64,000 nt of DNA from Acidobacteriota bacterium (GTDB lineage Bacteria; Acidobacteriota; Blastocatellia; UBA7656), in contig JBFMDH010000021.1 of the NCBI GenBank assembly GCA_040754075.1, forward strand, positions 61,901-125,900, written 5' to 3'. Below the pieces are notes generated by a model. It made no database searches and had not been told where the DNA came from. It saw only the letters and a program-made list of their open reading frames with translations. Positions 9,773 to 18,522 of this stretch are shown here, piece by piece. The stretch's first letter is position 1, and each line of letters begins with the position of its first letter. Both the position numbers and the translations under genes were made by a program.

Positions 9773-9776
9773 AGCT

Positions 9777-11513
9777 ATGCATACTTTCATCGTTCGCCCA
9801 AAAGATTTCGAGCCATCCGTGGTCAAGATGGACAAACTGCGTTTAACCATCGGACGCTCTTCGCGCAATGACATCTGCATCGGCGACCCGTTCGCTTCAC
9901 GTCTGCACGCCGAGTTTCGCCGCGAAAACGACAACCTTATCGTGGTTGATAATGGCAGCGCCAACGGCACCTTTCTCAATGGTCAGCGGCTCAGCAACAC
10001 CGCGCGCCTTAAAGTCGGCGATATTATTCGCATCGGCGAAACCGAAATCGAATATTCGGCGGGCGAACAGGCGACGCTATCGGGTAGAACCGTTTTTCTA
10101 TCGGGCGGGATGGATAATCTTCCTGCCGATACCATCACCACCTATCTGCCGGCGCGCACCACTTCGGAATTGCTCTCATCGATTCAATCGGGTTCGTTTT
10201 CAGGCGATGTGACGAGCGGCGCGCGTTCGATGACCGCTGTGCGTACAGCCATTGCGCCGCAAAAACAAGACCAGACCTCAGACCGTGATTTACTCAATAT
10301 CGTGTCACAGGTGGGTATCGCCCTGCTGCCACGCACCTCGCTCGAAGACACCTTGAAGATGACCATCGACCTGGTCTTTAACGCCATTGATGCCGAACGC
10401 GGATTTCTATTTTTGAAAGAGGGCAAAGATTTAATCTGTAAAATCGCCCGCGCCAAAAGCGGCGACCTGGGAAGCAATTCTCAGGTGCAAATCAGTCAAT
10501 CCATCGCCAACAAAGTGATTTCGGAAACCACCCCGATTTTAACTTCGGACGCCATGCACGACCCGCGCTTTCAAGCGCAACATTCGGTCGTCCTCAGTCA
10601 AATCCGCTCGGTGATGGCAGTGCCACTGGCTTCCGAAGAAGAGACCTTCGGCATGATTTACATCGACAATCCGTTGCACAATCGTTTTGAAGAAGAAGAC
10701 CTCAAAGTCTTGACGACGATTGCTTCGGTTGCAGCAATCAAAATCGAACACGAACGATTGCTCGAAGAACGCCTCGAAAAACGCCGCATGGAAGAAGAGT
10801 TGAAAGTCGCATCGGAAATTCAGATGCGCTTGCAACCGGTCGCCCCGCCGAAAATCGAAGGCTGGGATATGACCGCCGTGTCTTTCCCCTGTCGCGAAAT
10901 CGGCGGCGATTATTACGATTACATTCCACGTCGCGACGGTAAACTGGTGTTGGCAGTTGGCGACGTTTCCGGCAAAGGCACCGGCGCGGCGCTTCTGATG
11001 TCATCGGTTCACGCCGCCGTGCGCGCCCAATCGCAAGCCCGCACCTCCATCAGTCAGGTGATGGAAGAGGTCAACAGCTACATTTATGAAAACTCGCCAT
11101 CAAGCAAATACCTCACCTTGTTTTATTCGGTGCTCGACCCTGTAACCGGCGAACTGGCGTATTCCAACGGCGGTCATAATGTGCCGCTGCTCGTCAGAAC
11201 CAACGGCGAAATCGTCAAACTGGATAAAGGCGGATTGCCTGTGGGATTGATGCCCGGCATGAGTTACGACGAAGACCGTGTGCATTTCAATGTCGGCGAT
11301 GTGCTGGTGATTTATAGTGACGGCATCACCGAATCGGTGAATTTACAGGATGAAGAATTCGGCGAAGAACGGTTGATTGAAGTCATCACCAAAAACCTGC
11401 ACCGCTCGGCATCGAGCATCCGCGACCGCATCGATGAAGCGTTGTCGCGTTTTGTCGGCGCAGCCTCGCCGGTTGATGATATGACGGTGATGTTAATCAA
11501 ACGCACGGCGTAG
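9777..11513 (+). CDS. FHA-GAF-SpoIIE (PP2C-type) serine/threonine phosphatase
   Basis: A 578-residue cytoplasmic protein. The FHA domain (about 22-90) has GRSSRNDI, SRLHAEF and NGSANGTFLNG. A GAF sensor domain (about 180-325) follows, then a short charged coiled coil (LEERLEKRRMEEELKVASEIQ) and a SpoIIE-type phosphatase (about 375-577) with metal-binding aspartates in GGDYYD, VGDVSGKGTGAALLM, YSDGITE and DDMTVMLI. The coiled coil before the catalytic domain matches the arrangement of RsbU/SpoIIE-type phosphatases. It probably dephosphorylates targets of the neighbouring kinase or an anti-sigma antagonist; no STAS or HATPase partner is visible. The start ATG 9777 has GGAAAG just upstream, at the end of repeat R2. 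Confidence 0.92.
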   Translation: MHTFIVRPKDFEPSVVKMDKLRLTIGRSSRNDICIGDPFASRLHAEFRRENDNLIVVDNGSANGTFLNGQRLSNTARLKVGDIIRIGETEIEYSAGEQATLSGRTVFLSGGMDNLPADTITTYLPARTTSELLSSIQSGSFSGDVTSGARSMTAVRTAIAPQKQDQTSDRDLLNIVSQVGIALLPRTSLEDTLKMTIDLVFNAIDAERGFLFLKEGKDLICKIARAKSGDLGSNSQVQISQSIANKVISETTPILTSDAMHDPRFQAQHSVVLSQIRSVMAVPLASEEETFGMIYIDNPLHNRFEEEDLKVLTTIASVAAIKIEHERLLEERLEKRRMEEELKVASEIQMRLQPVAPPKIEGWDMTAVSFPCREIGGDYYDYIPRRDGKLVLAVGDVSGKGTGAALLMSSVHAAVRAQSQARTSISQVMEEVNSYIYENSPSSKYLTLFYSVLDPVTGELAYSNGGHNVPLLVRTNGEIVKLDKGGLPVGLMPGMSYDEDRVHFNVGDVLVIYSDGITESVNLQDEEFGEERLIEVITKNLHRSASSIRDRIDEALSRFVGAASPVDDMTVMLIKRTA

Positions 11514-11879
11514 AAAACCAACCGCAAAAACACAAAGGACACAAAGAATTTTCAAGAGAGCATGACGCGCTTGATGTTGCTCTGCAACACCGGCGCGTTT
11601 TGATTTATCAACAACCCAAGATGATGACCGACTGCCTGATGAGAAGCGATATTCAAGCCCGTGCGATAATCCGGTTCGACGTATCAGGAAAGTTTGCGCG
11701 GCACAATTCCCACAACTCAAAGATTATTGACTCGCCTGCGCTTCCCTCTTATGATGGACACGCCTGGTTGAACCAGGCAAACCATCTTCTATAGCTACGC
11801 CAAAGATTGAAAATCACCCCGATTTCTTGACTGATTATTAAGTCCCTCACACAGCTGAATAAAAAGTGAGCATTCGATT
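11514..11879. other. Gene-free spacer with a short tandem-word repeat
   Basis: Bases 11519-11548 contain the words ACACAAAGGACACAAAG, related to segments at 21780 and 51107 (family R4). Otherwise no promoter, terminator or coding content could be supported. GTGAG at about 11866-11870 is the only, weak, ribosome-site candidate for the next gene. Confidence 0.4.
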
Positions 11880-14800
11880 ATGAAAACTACGGGCAATCCG
11901 CGTTATAAATCATCAAAGCATTTTTCGCATCAATCATCATTTCGCGCATTGGCTTTTTTATTTGCCGTTATGGTGATCACCGCCGCAATTTTTTATTTAC
12001 AAAACCAGAGATTCACGGCGAAAGCTGCGCCTGCCATTGTTACAACCGTTATCTCTGCCGATGGCGTCTGGCAACAGACCTCAAAGACCGACGCCATGCA
12101 GCGACTCGCGCCGCCAATCGCTTTGAATGCATTCACCCGTGTGAGTCTCAATCGCGAGGCGCTTGCCACACAGATTTCACAAGCGCCGATGGAATTTACT
12201 GATGCGGCGCAAAAGACCAATGTGATTTTAACTTTGCCGATGCCCGATGGCACATTTGCCAAATTCCGCATCGAAGAATCGCCAATCATGGCAGCGGCAC
12301 TGGCAGCGAAATTTCCGCAGGTCAAAACCTACAAAGCCCAGGGCATAGACGACCCCACTGCCACAGCGCGATTTGATTTCACGCCGCTCGGTTTTCACGC
12401 CATCATTCTTTCAGCCAATGGCACATCGTTTATCGAACCGCTCGCCAAAGATGACCCGACCAATTACCTAGCCTATTACAACCGCGACCTTTCAACCGAC
12501 AAAATCTCGCTCGGTTGTCTGGTCGGCGATGCCGAGATGGCTGATGCCGAACGACGCGGCGTGCTCACTGCGCCCAATGTTTTTTCCACCGGCACATCGC
12601 TTCGCACCTATCGTTTAGCAGTCGCCGCGACCGGTGAATTCACCACGCAATATGGCGGCGGCGACCCGAACACGGCGCTCACGCAAATCACTTCTTTAAT
12701 CAATCAGGTCAATGCCATCTATCAACGCGAAGCCACGATCACCTTTCAGTTGATTGCCAACGAATTGAGCATCATCTACACCAATGGGTCAACCGACCCA
12801 TACACCAACAGTTCGCCAAGCACCATGCTTAATGAAAACCAGACAAATCTGACCAATGTAATCGGTTCGGCAAATTATGACATCGGGCATGTCTTTGGCG
12901 ACATTACCGTCAGCCCCGGCTTTCTCTCGTTTTCAGGTATCGCGCAACTCGGCGTCGTCTGTGGCGGCAGCAAAGGTCGCGGCGCATCCACGATGGGCGG
13001 CACACCCATCACCCACAGCATTTTCGTTTCCGGCGTCACTCATGAATTCGCCCATCAATTCAGCGCGCCGCACACTTTCAACACCACGTCGGGCGGTTGT
13101 TCAGGACAACGCAGCGGCGCAAGTTCCTATGAGCCGGGCAGCGGTTCAACAATTATGGGCTACACGATTTGCAGCCCCGACAATCTGCAAACCAGCAATG
13201 AACTCTACTTTCACACAGGCAGTCTGGAATTCATCATCGGCTATGCCAACGGGTCAGGCAATTGCGCCACCACGGCAGCGACCGGCAACAGCGCGCCGAC
13301 GATTGCCGCTTTGAGCAATTATTCGATTCCCGCAAGCACCCCCTTCAGCTTGACCGCATCGCCCACCGACCCGAATGGCGATGCGATGACTTACGTCTGG
13401 GAAGAATTTGACTTGGGCGCGGCGGCTCCGCCACACACGGACGATGGCACACGCCCGCTGTTTCGTTCATTCACGCCTTCAACGAACACCTCGCGCACCT
13501 TTCCGCGATTGCAATATATTTTGAATAACGCCAACGTGCCGCCTTCGACTTATACTTGCGGGTCAGGTTCGTGTTTAACCGGCGAGTTGTTGCCATCAAC
13601 AACCCGCACCATGAATTTCCGCTTCACCGCAAGAGATAATCGCGCGGCGGGCGGCGGCACTGCCAATGCATCGATGAGCGTCAGTGTGGTTTCAACCGCA
13701 GGTCCTTTTGCGGTGACCCAACCCAACACTTCGACCGGCAGTTGGACAGCCGGTTCCAGTCAACTCGTCACCTGGAACGTAGCGAATACCACAGCTGCGC
13801 CCATCAATGCGGCGAATGTGAAAATTTCGCTTTCGACCGATGGCGGCAATACTTTTCCAACGGTGCTTGCGGCAAGCACCCCGAATGACGGCAGCGAATT
13901 CGTTACGGTTCCCAACCTCTCATCGCCTTCGGCGCGGGTCAAAGTCGAAGCCGTCGGCAATATTTTCTTTGATATGTCGGATGCCAATTTTTCGCTCAAT
14001 GTAGCGAACAGCACTTTGTGCAATTCGACAAGCATTTCAATTCCGTTGACTGGTACGCCCGGCGCGGCGACGCCTTATTCCTCGAACATCGCGGTTTCAG
14101 GATTGAATACCGGCACCGTGAAAGTATCTGTGACGCTAACCAATTTTTCGCACACCTGGCCGCGCGATGTGGATGTTATGCTGGAAGCGCCGACCGGACA
14201 AAAAGTCATGTTGATGTCAGATGTTGGCGGCACCAATCCAGGGGTAAGCAACCTGACGCTCACCATCGATGAAGACGCGGCTTCTAACTTCCCATCAAGC
14301 GGTTCAGGATTCGTTACAGGTTCTTACAGACCAACGAACCTCAACGATGGCGAAGGCGGCGATACCTTTCCTTCACCTGCACCGGCTGCGCCTTACAGCA
14401 ACACGCTTGCGGATTTGAAAGGCTTGAACCCGAACGGAACCTGGAGACTCTGGGTAGTTGACGATGTCGGCGGCGATGGCGGCAGCATCAGCGGCGGTTG
14501 GTGTTTAAATATTTCAACGCCCGCATCACCTACGGCAGTGAATCTGGTGTCATTCAATGCCACGGCTTACAACGACGGACAAGTATTAACGGAATGGAAG
14601 ACCGGTTACGAAGCAGACAACCTGGGCTTTAATGTCTATCGCGATGAAGGCGGCAAACTGACGCGCATCAATCAACAATTGATTGGCGGTTCGGCTCTGC
14701 TTGCCGGTGGCAAAACCGTTTTAGCGGCAGGCGAAGGTTACGCCTGGTCGGATGCGCTCACATCGTTTGCGCAACCGGTGCAATACCGGCTTGAAGCCAT

Positions 14801-17009
14801 TGATTTAAACGGCAAAGCTACGATGTACGGGCCATTTGAATTGAAATATGCGCTCGGCAAAGCGCCATCCCTACAGCGTTCCGAAATGCTTGCGAAACTC
14901 GGCGCAAGACAAGCCACACTTGTTGATTCGTCAAGTTCAACAGCGATGACCCGCAAAGCAAATGCGCTTGAACCCTCGCTTGCGCAAACCGCTTTGCCGA
15001 CGCAACAGGCAGCGAAATTATTGATCAAACGTGAAGGCTATTATCGCGTCACGCAAAGTGAACTGATTGCCGCAGGCATTCCGCGCGATGTTGACCCCAG
15101 GCGTTTGCAGATGTTGGTTGACGGGCGCGAAATTCCCATCAACGTCAAAGGCGAAAACGATGGGCGCTTTGATACCACGGACGCGGTTGAATTTTATGGC
15201 TTGGGGCTTGATTCGACTGCAACCGATGAGCGGGTTTACTGGTTGACCTTTGGCAATCAGGCGGGCTTGCGCGTCAAGTCTGCGAAAGTTGATGGCGCGA
15301 CAAGCGGGGCAGCGAGTTTCACCCAAACCGGCGAACGCAAAGACCGCTTCATCTATTTTTCGGCGCTCAGAAACGGCGACCGCGAAAACTTTTTCGGTTC
15401 GCTGGTGACCAGTAACTGGGTCAATCAGGAAATGACGCTTCGTAATCTCGCAGCCACGGCTACACCGGCAGTTGTCGAAGTCGTTTTGCAGGGCGTCACC
15501 CAAAGCGCGCATCGCGTCTCGGTGCAACTGAACGGCGGGCGATTGGGCGACGTTGTGTTCACCGGGCAGGAAAATAAAACCGCAAGTTTCACCATCTCGC
15601 CTGCGCTTCTCAAAGAAGGCATCAACCTTGTTCAACTCAAAGCCGAACAGGGCGCAAGCGATGTTTCTCTGGTTGATGCCATTCGCATCAAGTATCAACG
15701 CGCCTTTACGGCGGCAAATAACACATTGCGATTTTCGGCAACGGCGCGGCAGCGGGTGACGGTCGGTGGATTTACCTCGCGCAACCTGCGGGTTTTCGAT
15801 GTCACCAATGCCGATGCCGCACAGGAACTTGCGGTTGACATCAGCGGACAAAAAACCGGATTTGCTATCAATGTCGTTGCAGGAGGCAGCGGGCAACGCC
15901 AATTGCTGGCAATCAGTGATGAGCAAGCGCAAAAACCCTTTGCGATAAAAGCCAATCGCGCTTCAAATTTGCGAAGCGCAACCAACATCGCGGATTTCGT
16001 TATCATCACGCCGCGCGAATTTTATGAGGCAATGCTGCCGCTTAAAGCCTTACGCGAGACCCAAGGTTTCAAAGTCACTTTGGTTGACCTCGAAGATGTG
16101 TTCGATGAATTCAACAACGGTCACAAATCACCGCAAGCGATAAAGGATTTCTTGAACTTCGCGCAAACTCATTGGCAAATTGCGCCGCGTTTTGTGATGT
16201 TGGTTGGCGATGCCAGTTACGACCCGAAAAATTATCTCGGCACAATGAGCCTCGATCATGTGCCGACCAGATTGATTGAAACGGCAAACATGGAAACCGC
16301 CAGCGACGACTGGTTTGCCGATTTCAATAATGATGGTGTTACTGAAATGTTGGTCGGTCGCCTGCCAGCGCAAAACCTGGTTGCCTTAACCGCTGTGCTT
16401 ACTAAATTGATTGCCTACGAACAGTCGCAAGTTTCGCAAGAGGCATTGCTGGTTAGTGATGCCAATGACGGGTTCAATTTTGAAGCGGCTTCCGGGGCGC
16501 TTCGTGAAGCGTTGCCTGAAAATCTCGAAATCAGCGAACTCAAACGCGGGCAGATGGATGCGGCGACGGCGCGAAAACAACTTCTTGAAGCGATGATGCG
16601 CGGGCAGAAGTTGATCAACTATGCGGGACATGGTTCGCTCGCCGTGTGGCGCGGCAATTTGTTGACCGCCACCGACGCGCTCAGTTTGACCAATCGTGAC
16701 CGTCTGCCGTTGATGGTGACCATGACCTGTTTGAATGGTTATTTTCAAGACCCGATGGTTGAATCATTAGGCGAAGCGTTTTTGAAAGCGCCAAACGGCG
16801 GGGCGATTGCGGTGTGGGCATCATCGGGAATGAGTTTACCGGGCAATCAGGCGGCGATGAATCGCGAACTCTATCGCGCCCTATTTCAAGCAAACGGTAA
16901 ACCGGTGACGCTTGGTGAAGCGATTCAAAAAGCCAAGCGGGTTTGCGAAGATTTGGATACCCGCAAAACCTGGATTTTATTTGGCGACCCGACGCTGCAA
17001 CTCAGGTGA
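11880..17009 (+). CDS. Large secreted double protease: metzincin-like domain, P-domain and C25 (gingipain-like) domain
   Basis: A 1709-residue exported protein. A hydrophobic segment (about 25-42) acts as signal or anchor. A reprolysin-like metzincin domain (about 230-460) has the zinc motif HEFAHQFSAPH at about residue 388, with Ser where Gly is usual, and a Met-turn in STIMGYT. Ig-like segments follow, then a proprotein-convertase P-domain (about 713-878, WPRDVDVMLEAP ... NGTWRLWVVDD). The last 340 residues form a peptidase C25 domain: VMLVGDASYDP, VGRLPAQ, catalytic His in NYAGHGS (about 1581), catalytic Cys in MTCLNG (about 1616), and a closing ILFGDPTLQL. The type IX sorting domain expected in Bacteroidetes gingipains is absent. 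The biological substrate is unknown; nutritional proteolysis is a plausible role. Confidence 0.88.
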   Translation: MKTTGNPRYKSSKHFSHQSSFRALAFLFAVMVITAAIFYLQNQRFTAKAAPAIVTTVISADGVWQQTSKTDAMQRLAPPIALNAFTRVSLNREALATQISQAPMEFTDAAQKTNVILTLPMPDGTFAKFRIEESPIMAAALAAKFPQVKTYKAQGIDDPTATARFDFTPLGFHAIILSANGTSFIEPLAKDDPTNYLAYYNRDLSTDKISLGCLVGDAEMADAERRGVLTAPNVFSTGTSLRTYRLAVAATGEFTTQYGGGDPNTALTQITSLINQVNAIYQREATITFQLIANELSIIYTNGSTDPYTNSSPSTMLNENQTNLTNVIGSANYDIGHVFGDITVSPGFLSFSGIAQLGVVCGGSKGRGASTMGGTPITHSIFVSGVTHEFAHQFSAPHTFNTTSGGCSGQRSGASSYEPGSGSTIMGYTICSPDNLQTSNELYFHTGSLEFIIGYANGSGNCATTAATGNSAPTIAALSNYSIPASTPFSLTASPTDPNGDAMTYVWEEFDLGAAAPPHTDDGTRPLFRSFTPSTNTSRTFPRLQYILNNANVPPSTYTCGSGSCLTGELLPSTTRTMNFRFTARDNRAAGGGTANASMSVSVVSTAGPFAVTQPNTSTGSWTAGSSQLVTWNVANTTAAPINAANVKISLSTDGGNTFPTVLAASTPNDGSEFVTVPNLSSPSARVKVEAVGNIFFDMSDANFSLNVANSTLCNSTSISIPLTGTPGAATPYSSNIAVSGLNTGTVKVSVTLTNFSHTWPRDVDVMLEAPTGQKVMLMSDVGGTNPGVSNLTLTIDEDAASNFPSSGSGFVTGSYRPTNLNDGEGGDTFPSPAPAAPYSNTLADLKGLNPNGTWRLWVVDDVGGDGGSISGGWCLNISTPASPTAVNLVSFNATAYNDGQVLTEWKTGYEADNLGFNVYRDEGGKLTRINQQLIGGSALLAGGKTVLAAGEGYAWSDALTSFAQPVQYRLEAIDLNGKATMYGPFELKYALGKAPSLQRSEMLAKLGARQATLVDSSSSTAMTRKANALEPSLAQTALPTQQAAKLLIKREGYYRVTQSELIAAGIPRDVDPRRLQMLVDGREIPINVKGENDGRFDTTDAVEFYGLGLDSTATDERVYWLTFGNQAGLRVKSAKVDGATSGAASFTQTGERKDRFIYFSALRNGDRENFFGSLVTSNWVNQEMTLRNLAATATPAVVEVVLQGVTQSAHRVSVQLNGGRLGDVVFTGQENKTASFTISPALLKEGINLVQLKAEQGASDVSLVDAIRIKYQRAFTAANNTLRFSATARQRVTVGGFTSRNLRVFDVTNADAAQELAVDISGQKTGFAINVVAGGSGQRQLLAISDEQAQKPFAIKANRASNLRSATNIADFVIITPREFYEAMLPLKALRETQGFKVTLVDLEDVFDEFNNGHKSPQAIKDFLNFAQTHWQIAPRFVMLVGDASYDPKNYLGTMSLDHVPTRLIETANMETASDDWFADFNNDGVTEMLVGRLPAQNLVALTAVLTKLIAYEQSQVSQEALLVSDANDGFNFEAASGALREALPENLEISELKRGQMDAATARKQLLEAMMRGQKLINYAGHGSLAVWRGNLLTATDALSLTNRDRLPLMVTMTCLNGYFQDPMVESLGEAFLKAPNGGAIAVWASSGMSLPGNQAAMNRELYRALFQANGKPVTLGEAIQKAKRVCEDLDTRKTWILFGDPTLQLR

Positions 17010-17203
17010 AGGATGAAGAGGTGAAAAGGTGAAGGGGTGAGTGGTTGTTGGTTTCTGCGGTTTGCGCCAGTTGGTCGTTATATATTTGCCAGATGAAAAA
17101 ATCTGTCAGCGCGTAGTAACAACTAAACAACCACAAAACTGCGTAATGAAAATTCTATGTCACCTCTTCACCTCCATCACCTCATCACCTCATCACCTCT
17201 TCC
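17003..17203. repeat. Spacer palindrome, family R3 (AGGTGA words)
   Basis: The left arm 17003-17040 repeats AGGTGAAG/AGGTGAAA words; the right arm 17159-17203 repeats the complementary CACCTC/CATCACCT words. About 120 bases separate the arms. The left arm includes the stop codon of the protease gene, and the right arm ends just short of the yajQ stop, so the element could act as a bidirectional stop between two convergent genes. Confidence 0.7.
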
Positions 17204-17208
17204 GTCGC

Positions 17209-17712
17209 TCAGTTCGTTCGATAATTGGTGTATTGCATATCAATGCCGAAATCTTTGGCTTTCAAAGCGGCGATGACCTGTTGCAAGGTGTCGCGGTCTT
17301 TACCCGTGACCCGCACGAAATCGCCGTTGATGGCGGCTTGCACTTTGAGTTTCGAGTCTTTAATGAATTTGACGATTTCGCGGGCTTTTTCAATCGGAAT
17401 GCCCTGTTGCAAGGTGACGACCTGACGGACGCTGTCGCGCGCCGCGGGTTCGATTTTTCCGTATGAGAGCGCTTTCAGCGAAACGTTGCGCCGCACCAGT
17501 TTTTGTTGCAAGACATCGTTTAAGGATTTCAAGGTAAACTCGCTCGCGGTTGCCAACGTGAGCGTATGATTTTTTTCATCGAGTTCGATATTGGAATTGG
17601 TGCCTTTGAAATCATACCGCTGCCCGATCTCTTTCATCGCCTGATTCAAAGCATTTTTGACCTCCGCCATATCAACTTTTGAAACCACATCGAAAGTATT
17701 TTGTTGTGCCAT
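17209..17712 (-). CDS. yajQ: YajQ family nucleotide-binding protein
   Basis: A 167-residue cytoplasmic protein matching YajQ in length and sequence throughout: N-terminal FDVVSKVDMAEVKNALNQA, the central RYDFKGTNSNIELDE, and the end DFGIDMQYTNYR. YajQ proteins bind nucleotides, and some bind cyclic di-GMP and act as effectors with transcription factors (family knowledge). No diguanylate cyclase is encoded nearby, so the ligand here is not known. AGGATGA lies upstream of the ATG at 17712. It converges with the C25 protease gene across repeat R3. Confidence 0.95.
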   Translation of the reverse strand: MAQQNTFDVVSKVDMAEVKNALNQAMKEIGQRYDFKGTNSNIELDEKNHTLTLATASEFTLKSLNDVLQQKLVRRNVSLKALSYGKIEPAARDSVRQVVTLQQGIPIEKAREIVKFIKDSKLKVQAAINGDFVRVTGKDRDTLQQVIAALKAKDFGIDMQYTNYRTN

Positions 17713-17807
17713 AATCTCATCCTAAAAATTTATTCAATAGTGAAACTGAGATAATAAAGCGTGTGACTATGGCGTGTACAGAAGACCATGAACCTTTGAA
17801 TGTAGAC

Positions 17808-17836
17808 TGCGCAAACGTGCAGGATGTTTGTATAAT
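17808..17836 (+). promoter_or_regulatory. Candidate promoter of the DUF2281/VapC pair
   Basis: A perfect TATAAT at 17831-17836 preceded by TG. The -35 region (TGCGCA near 17808-17813, 17-base spacer) is weak. It lies 37 bases before the antitoxin ATG. Confidence 0.45.
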
Positions 17837-17873
17837 GAGTCCGCTACCGACATCAAAATAGGATGAACAGCAA

Positions 17874-18089
17874 ATGCAAAATCTTGAGGAATTAACAGAC
17901 AAACTCACCCAACTACCGGAAGACAAACAACGCGAAGTTGCCGATTATGTCGATTTCCTGATTTCCCGTTTGCCCAAATCTTTGAATGCCAATCGTATCC
18001 TTCGTGAAACTTCCGGCATCTGGAAAGATGAAATGAATGGTATTGCATACGAAAACGCGCTGCGCAGACAATGGAAGGAACGCAGTTGA
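17874..18089 (+). CDS. DUF2281-type antitoxin of a VapC pair
   Basis: A 71-residue protein that begins with a helical segment of the DUF2281 type (LEELTDKLTQLPEDKQREVADYVDFL), as found in small antitoxins paired with PIN toxins. The C-terminal part (ILRETSGIWKDEMNGI) would be the toxin-binding tail. TAGGATGA lies upstream of the ATG. The stop TGA overlaps the toxin ATG by one base, so translation is coupled. Antitoxins of this type usually repress their own promoter; the TATAAT at 17831 is the likely target region (inference). Confidence 0.8.
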   Translation: MQNLEELTDKLTQLPEDKQREVADYVDFLISRLPKSLNANRILRETSGIWKDEMNGIAYENALRRQWKERS

Positions 18090-18466
18090 TGGATTGGTTA
18101 ATTGATACCAATATTTTGATAGATCACTTTCGCGGTGTATCACAAGCCACACAATTTCTACGGCGTGAGCGAAAACAAGGAATCCTTTGGGTATCTGTCA
18201 TTACGGTTGCAGAAATTTATGCCGGTCAAAAAATGAAACTTCCCAGAGAGGCAGCAAAAGTAAACCGCTTCCTCAATCTTTTTCGTATCGCCTACCTTGA
18301 TGAACCGGTTGCCATTGAAGGTGGAAAAATCACGCGTGAGTATGCCGTTGCACTACCAGATGCTTTAATCGCTGCTACCGCGCTTAATAAAGATTTGACA
18401 CTGGCAACCCGAAACCTCCGTCATTTTGAAAAAATTCCAACCCTTCAGGTTAAAGCGCCTTATTAA
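18089..18466 (+). CDS. vapC: PIN domain toxin (VapC-like ribonuclease)
   Basis: A 125-residue PIN-fold endoribonuclease. Acidic active-site residues are visible: Asp in LIDTNILIDHF, Glu in VAEIYAG, Asp in LPDALIAATAL, with the late TRNLRHF motif. ATG 18089 is chosen because it overlaps the antitoxin stop and GGAAGGA (18073-18079) sits nine bases upstream; an earlier in-frame ATG at 18071 lies inside the antitoxin gene. The stretch between ITREYA and the third acidic motif appears a few residues shorter than in typical VapC proteins, where an SHG-like turn occurs. Whether that affects activity cannot be told. Confidence 0.88.
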   Translation: MDWLIDTNILIDHFRGVSQATQFLRRERKQGILWVSVITVAEIYAGQKMKLPREAAKVNRFLNLFRIAYLDEPVAIEGGKITREYAVALPDALIAATALNKDLTLATRNLRHFEKIPTLQVKAPY

Positions 18467-18503
18467 ACCGAAGGCAGAGCATTCAAACCTCCGCCTTCGG
18501 TTT
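18465..18503. terminator. Hairpin between convergent genes, probable bidirectional terminator
   Basis: An 11-bp perfect stem (AAACCGAAGGC 18465-18475 with GCCTTCGGTTT 18493-18503) between the vapC stop and the stop of the BNR gene. The flanking T-runs are short, so efficiency is uncertain. Confidence 0.55.
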
Positions 18504-18522
18504 GTTGAGAAATTCACGGCTG

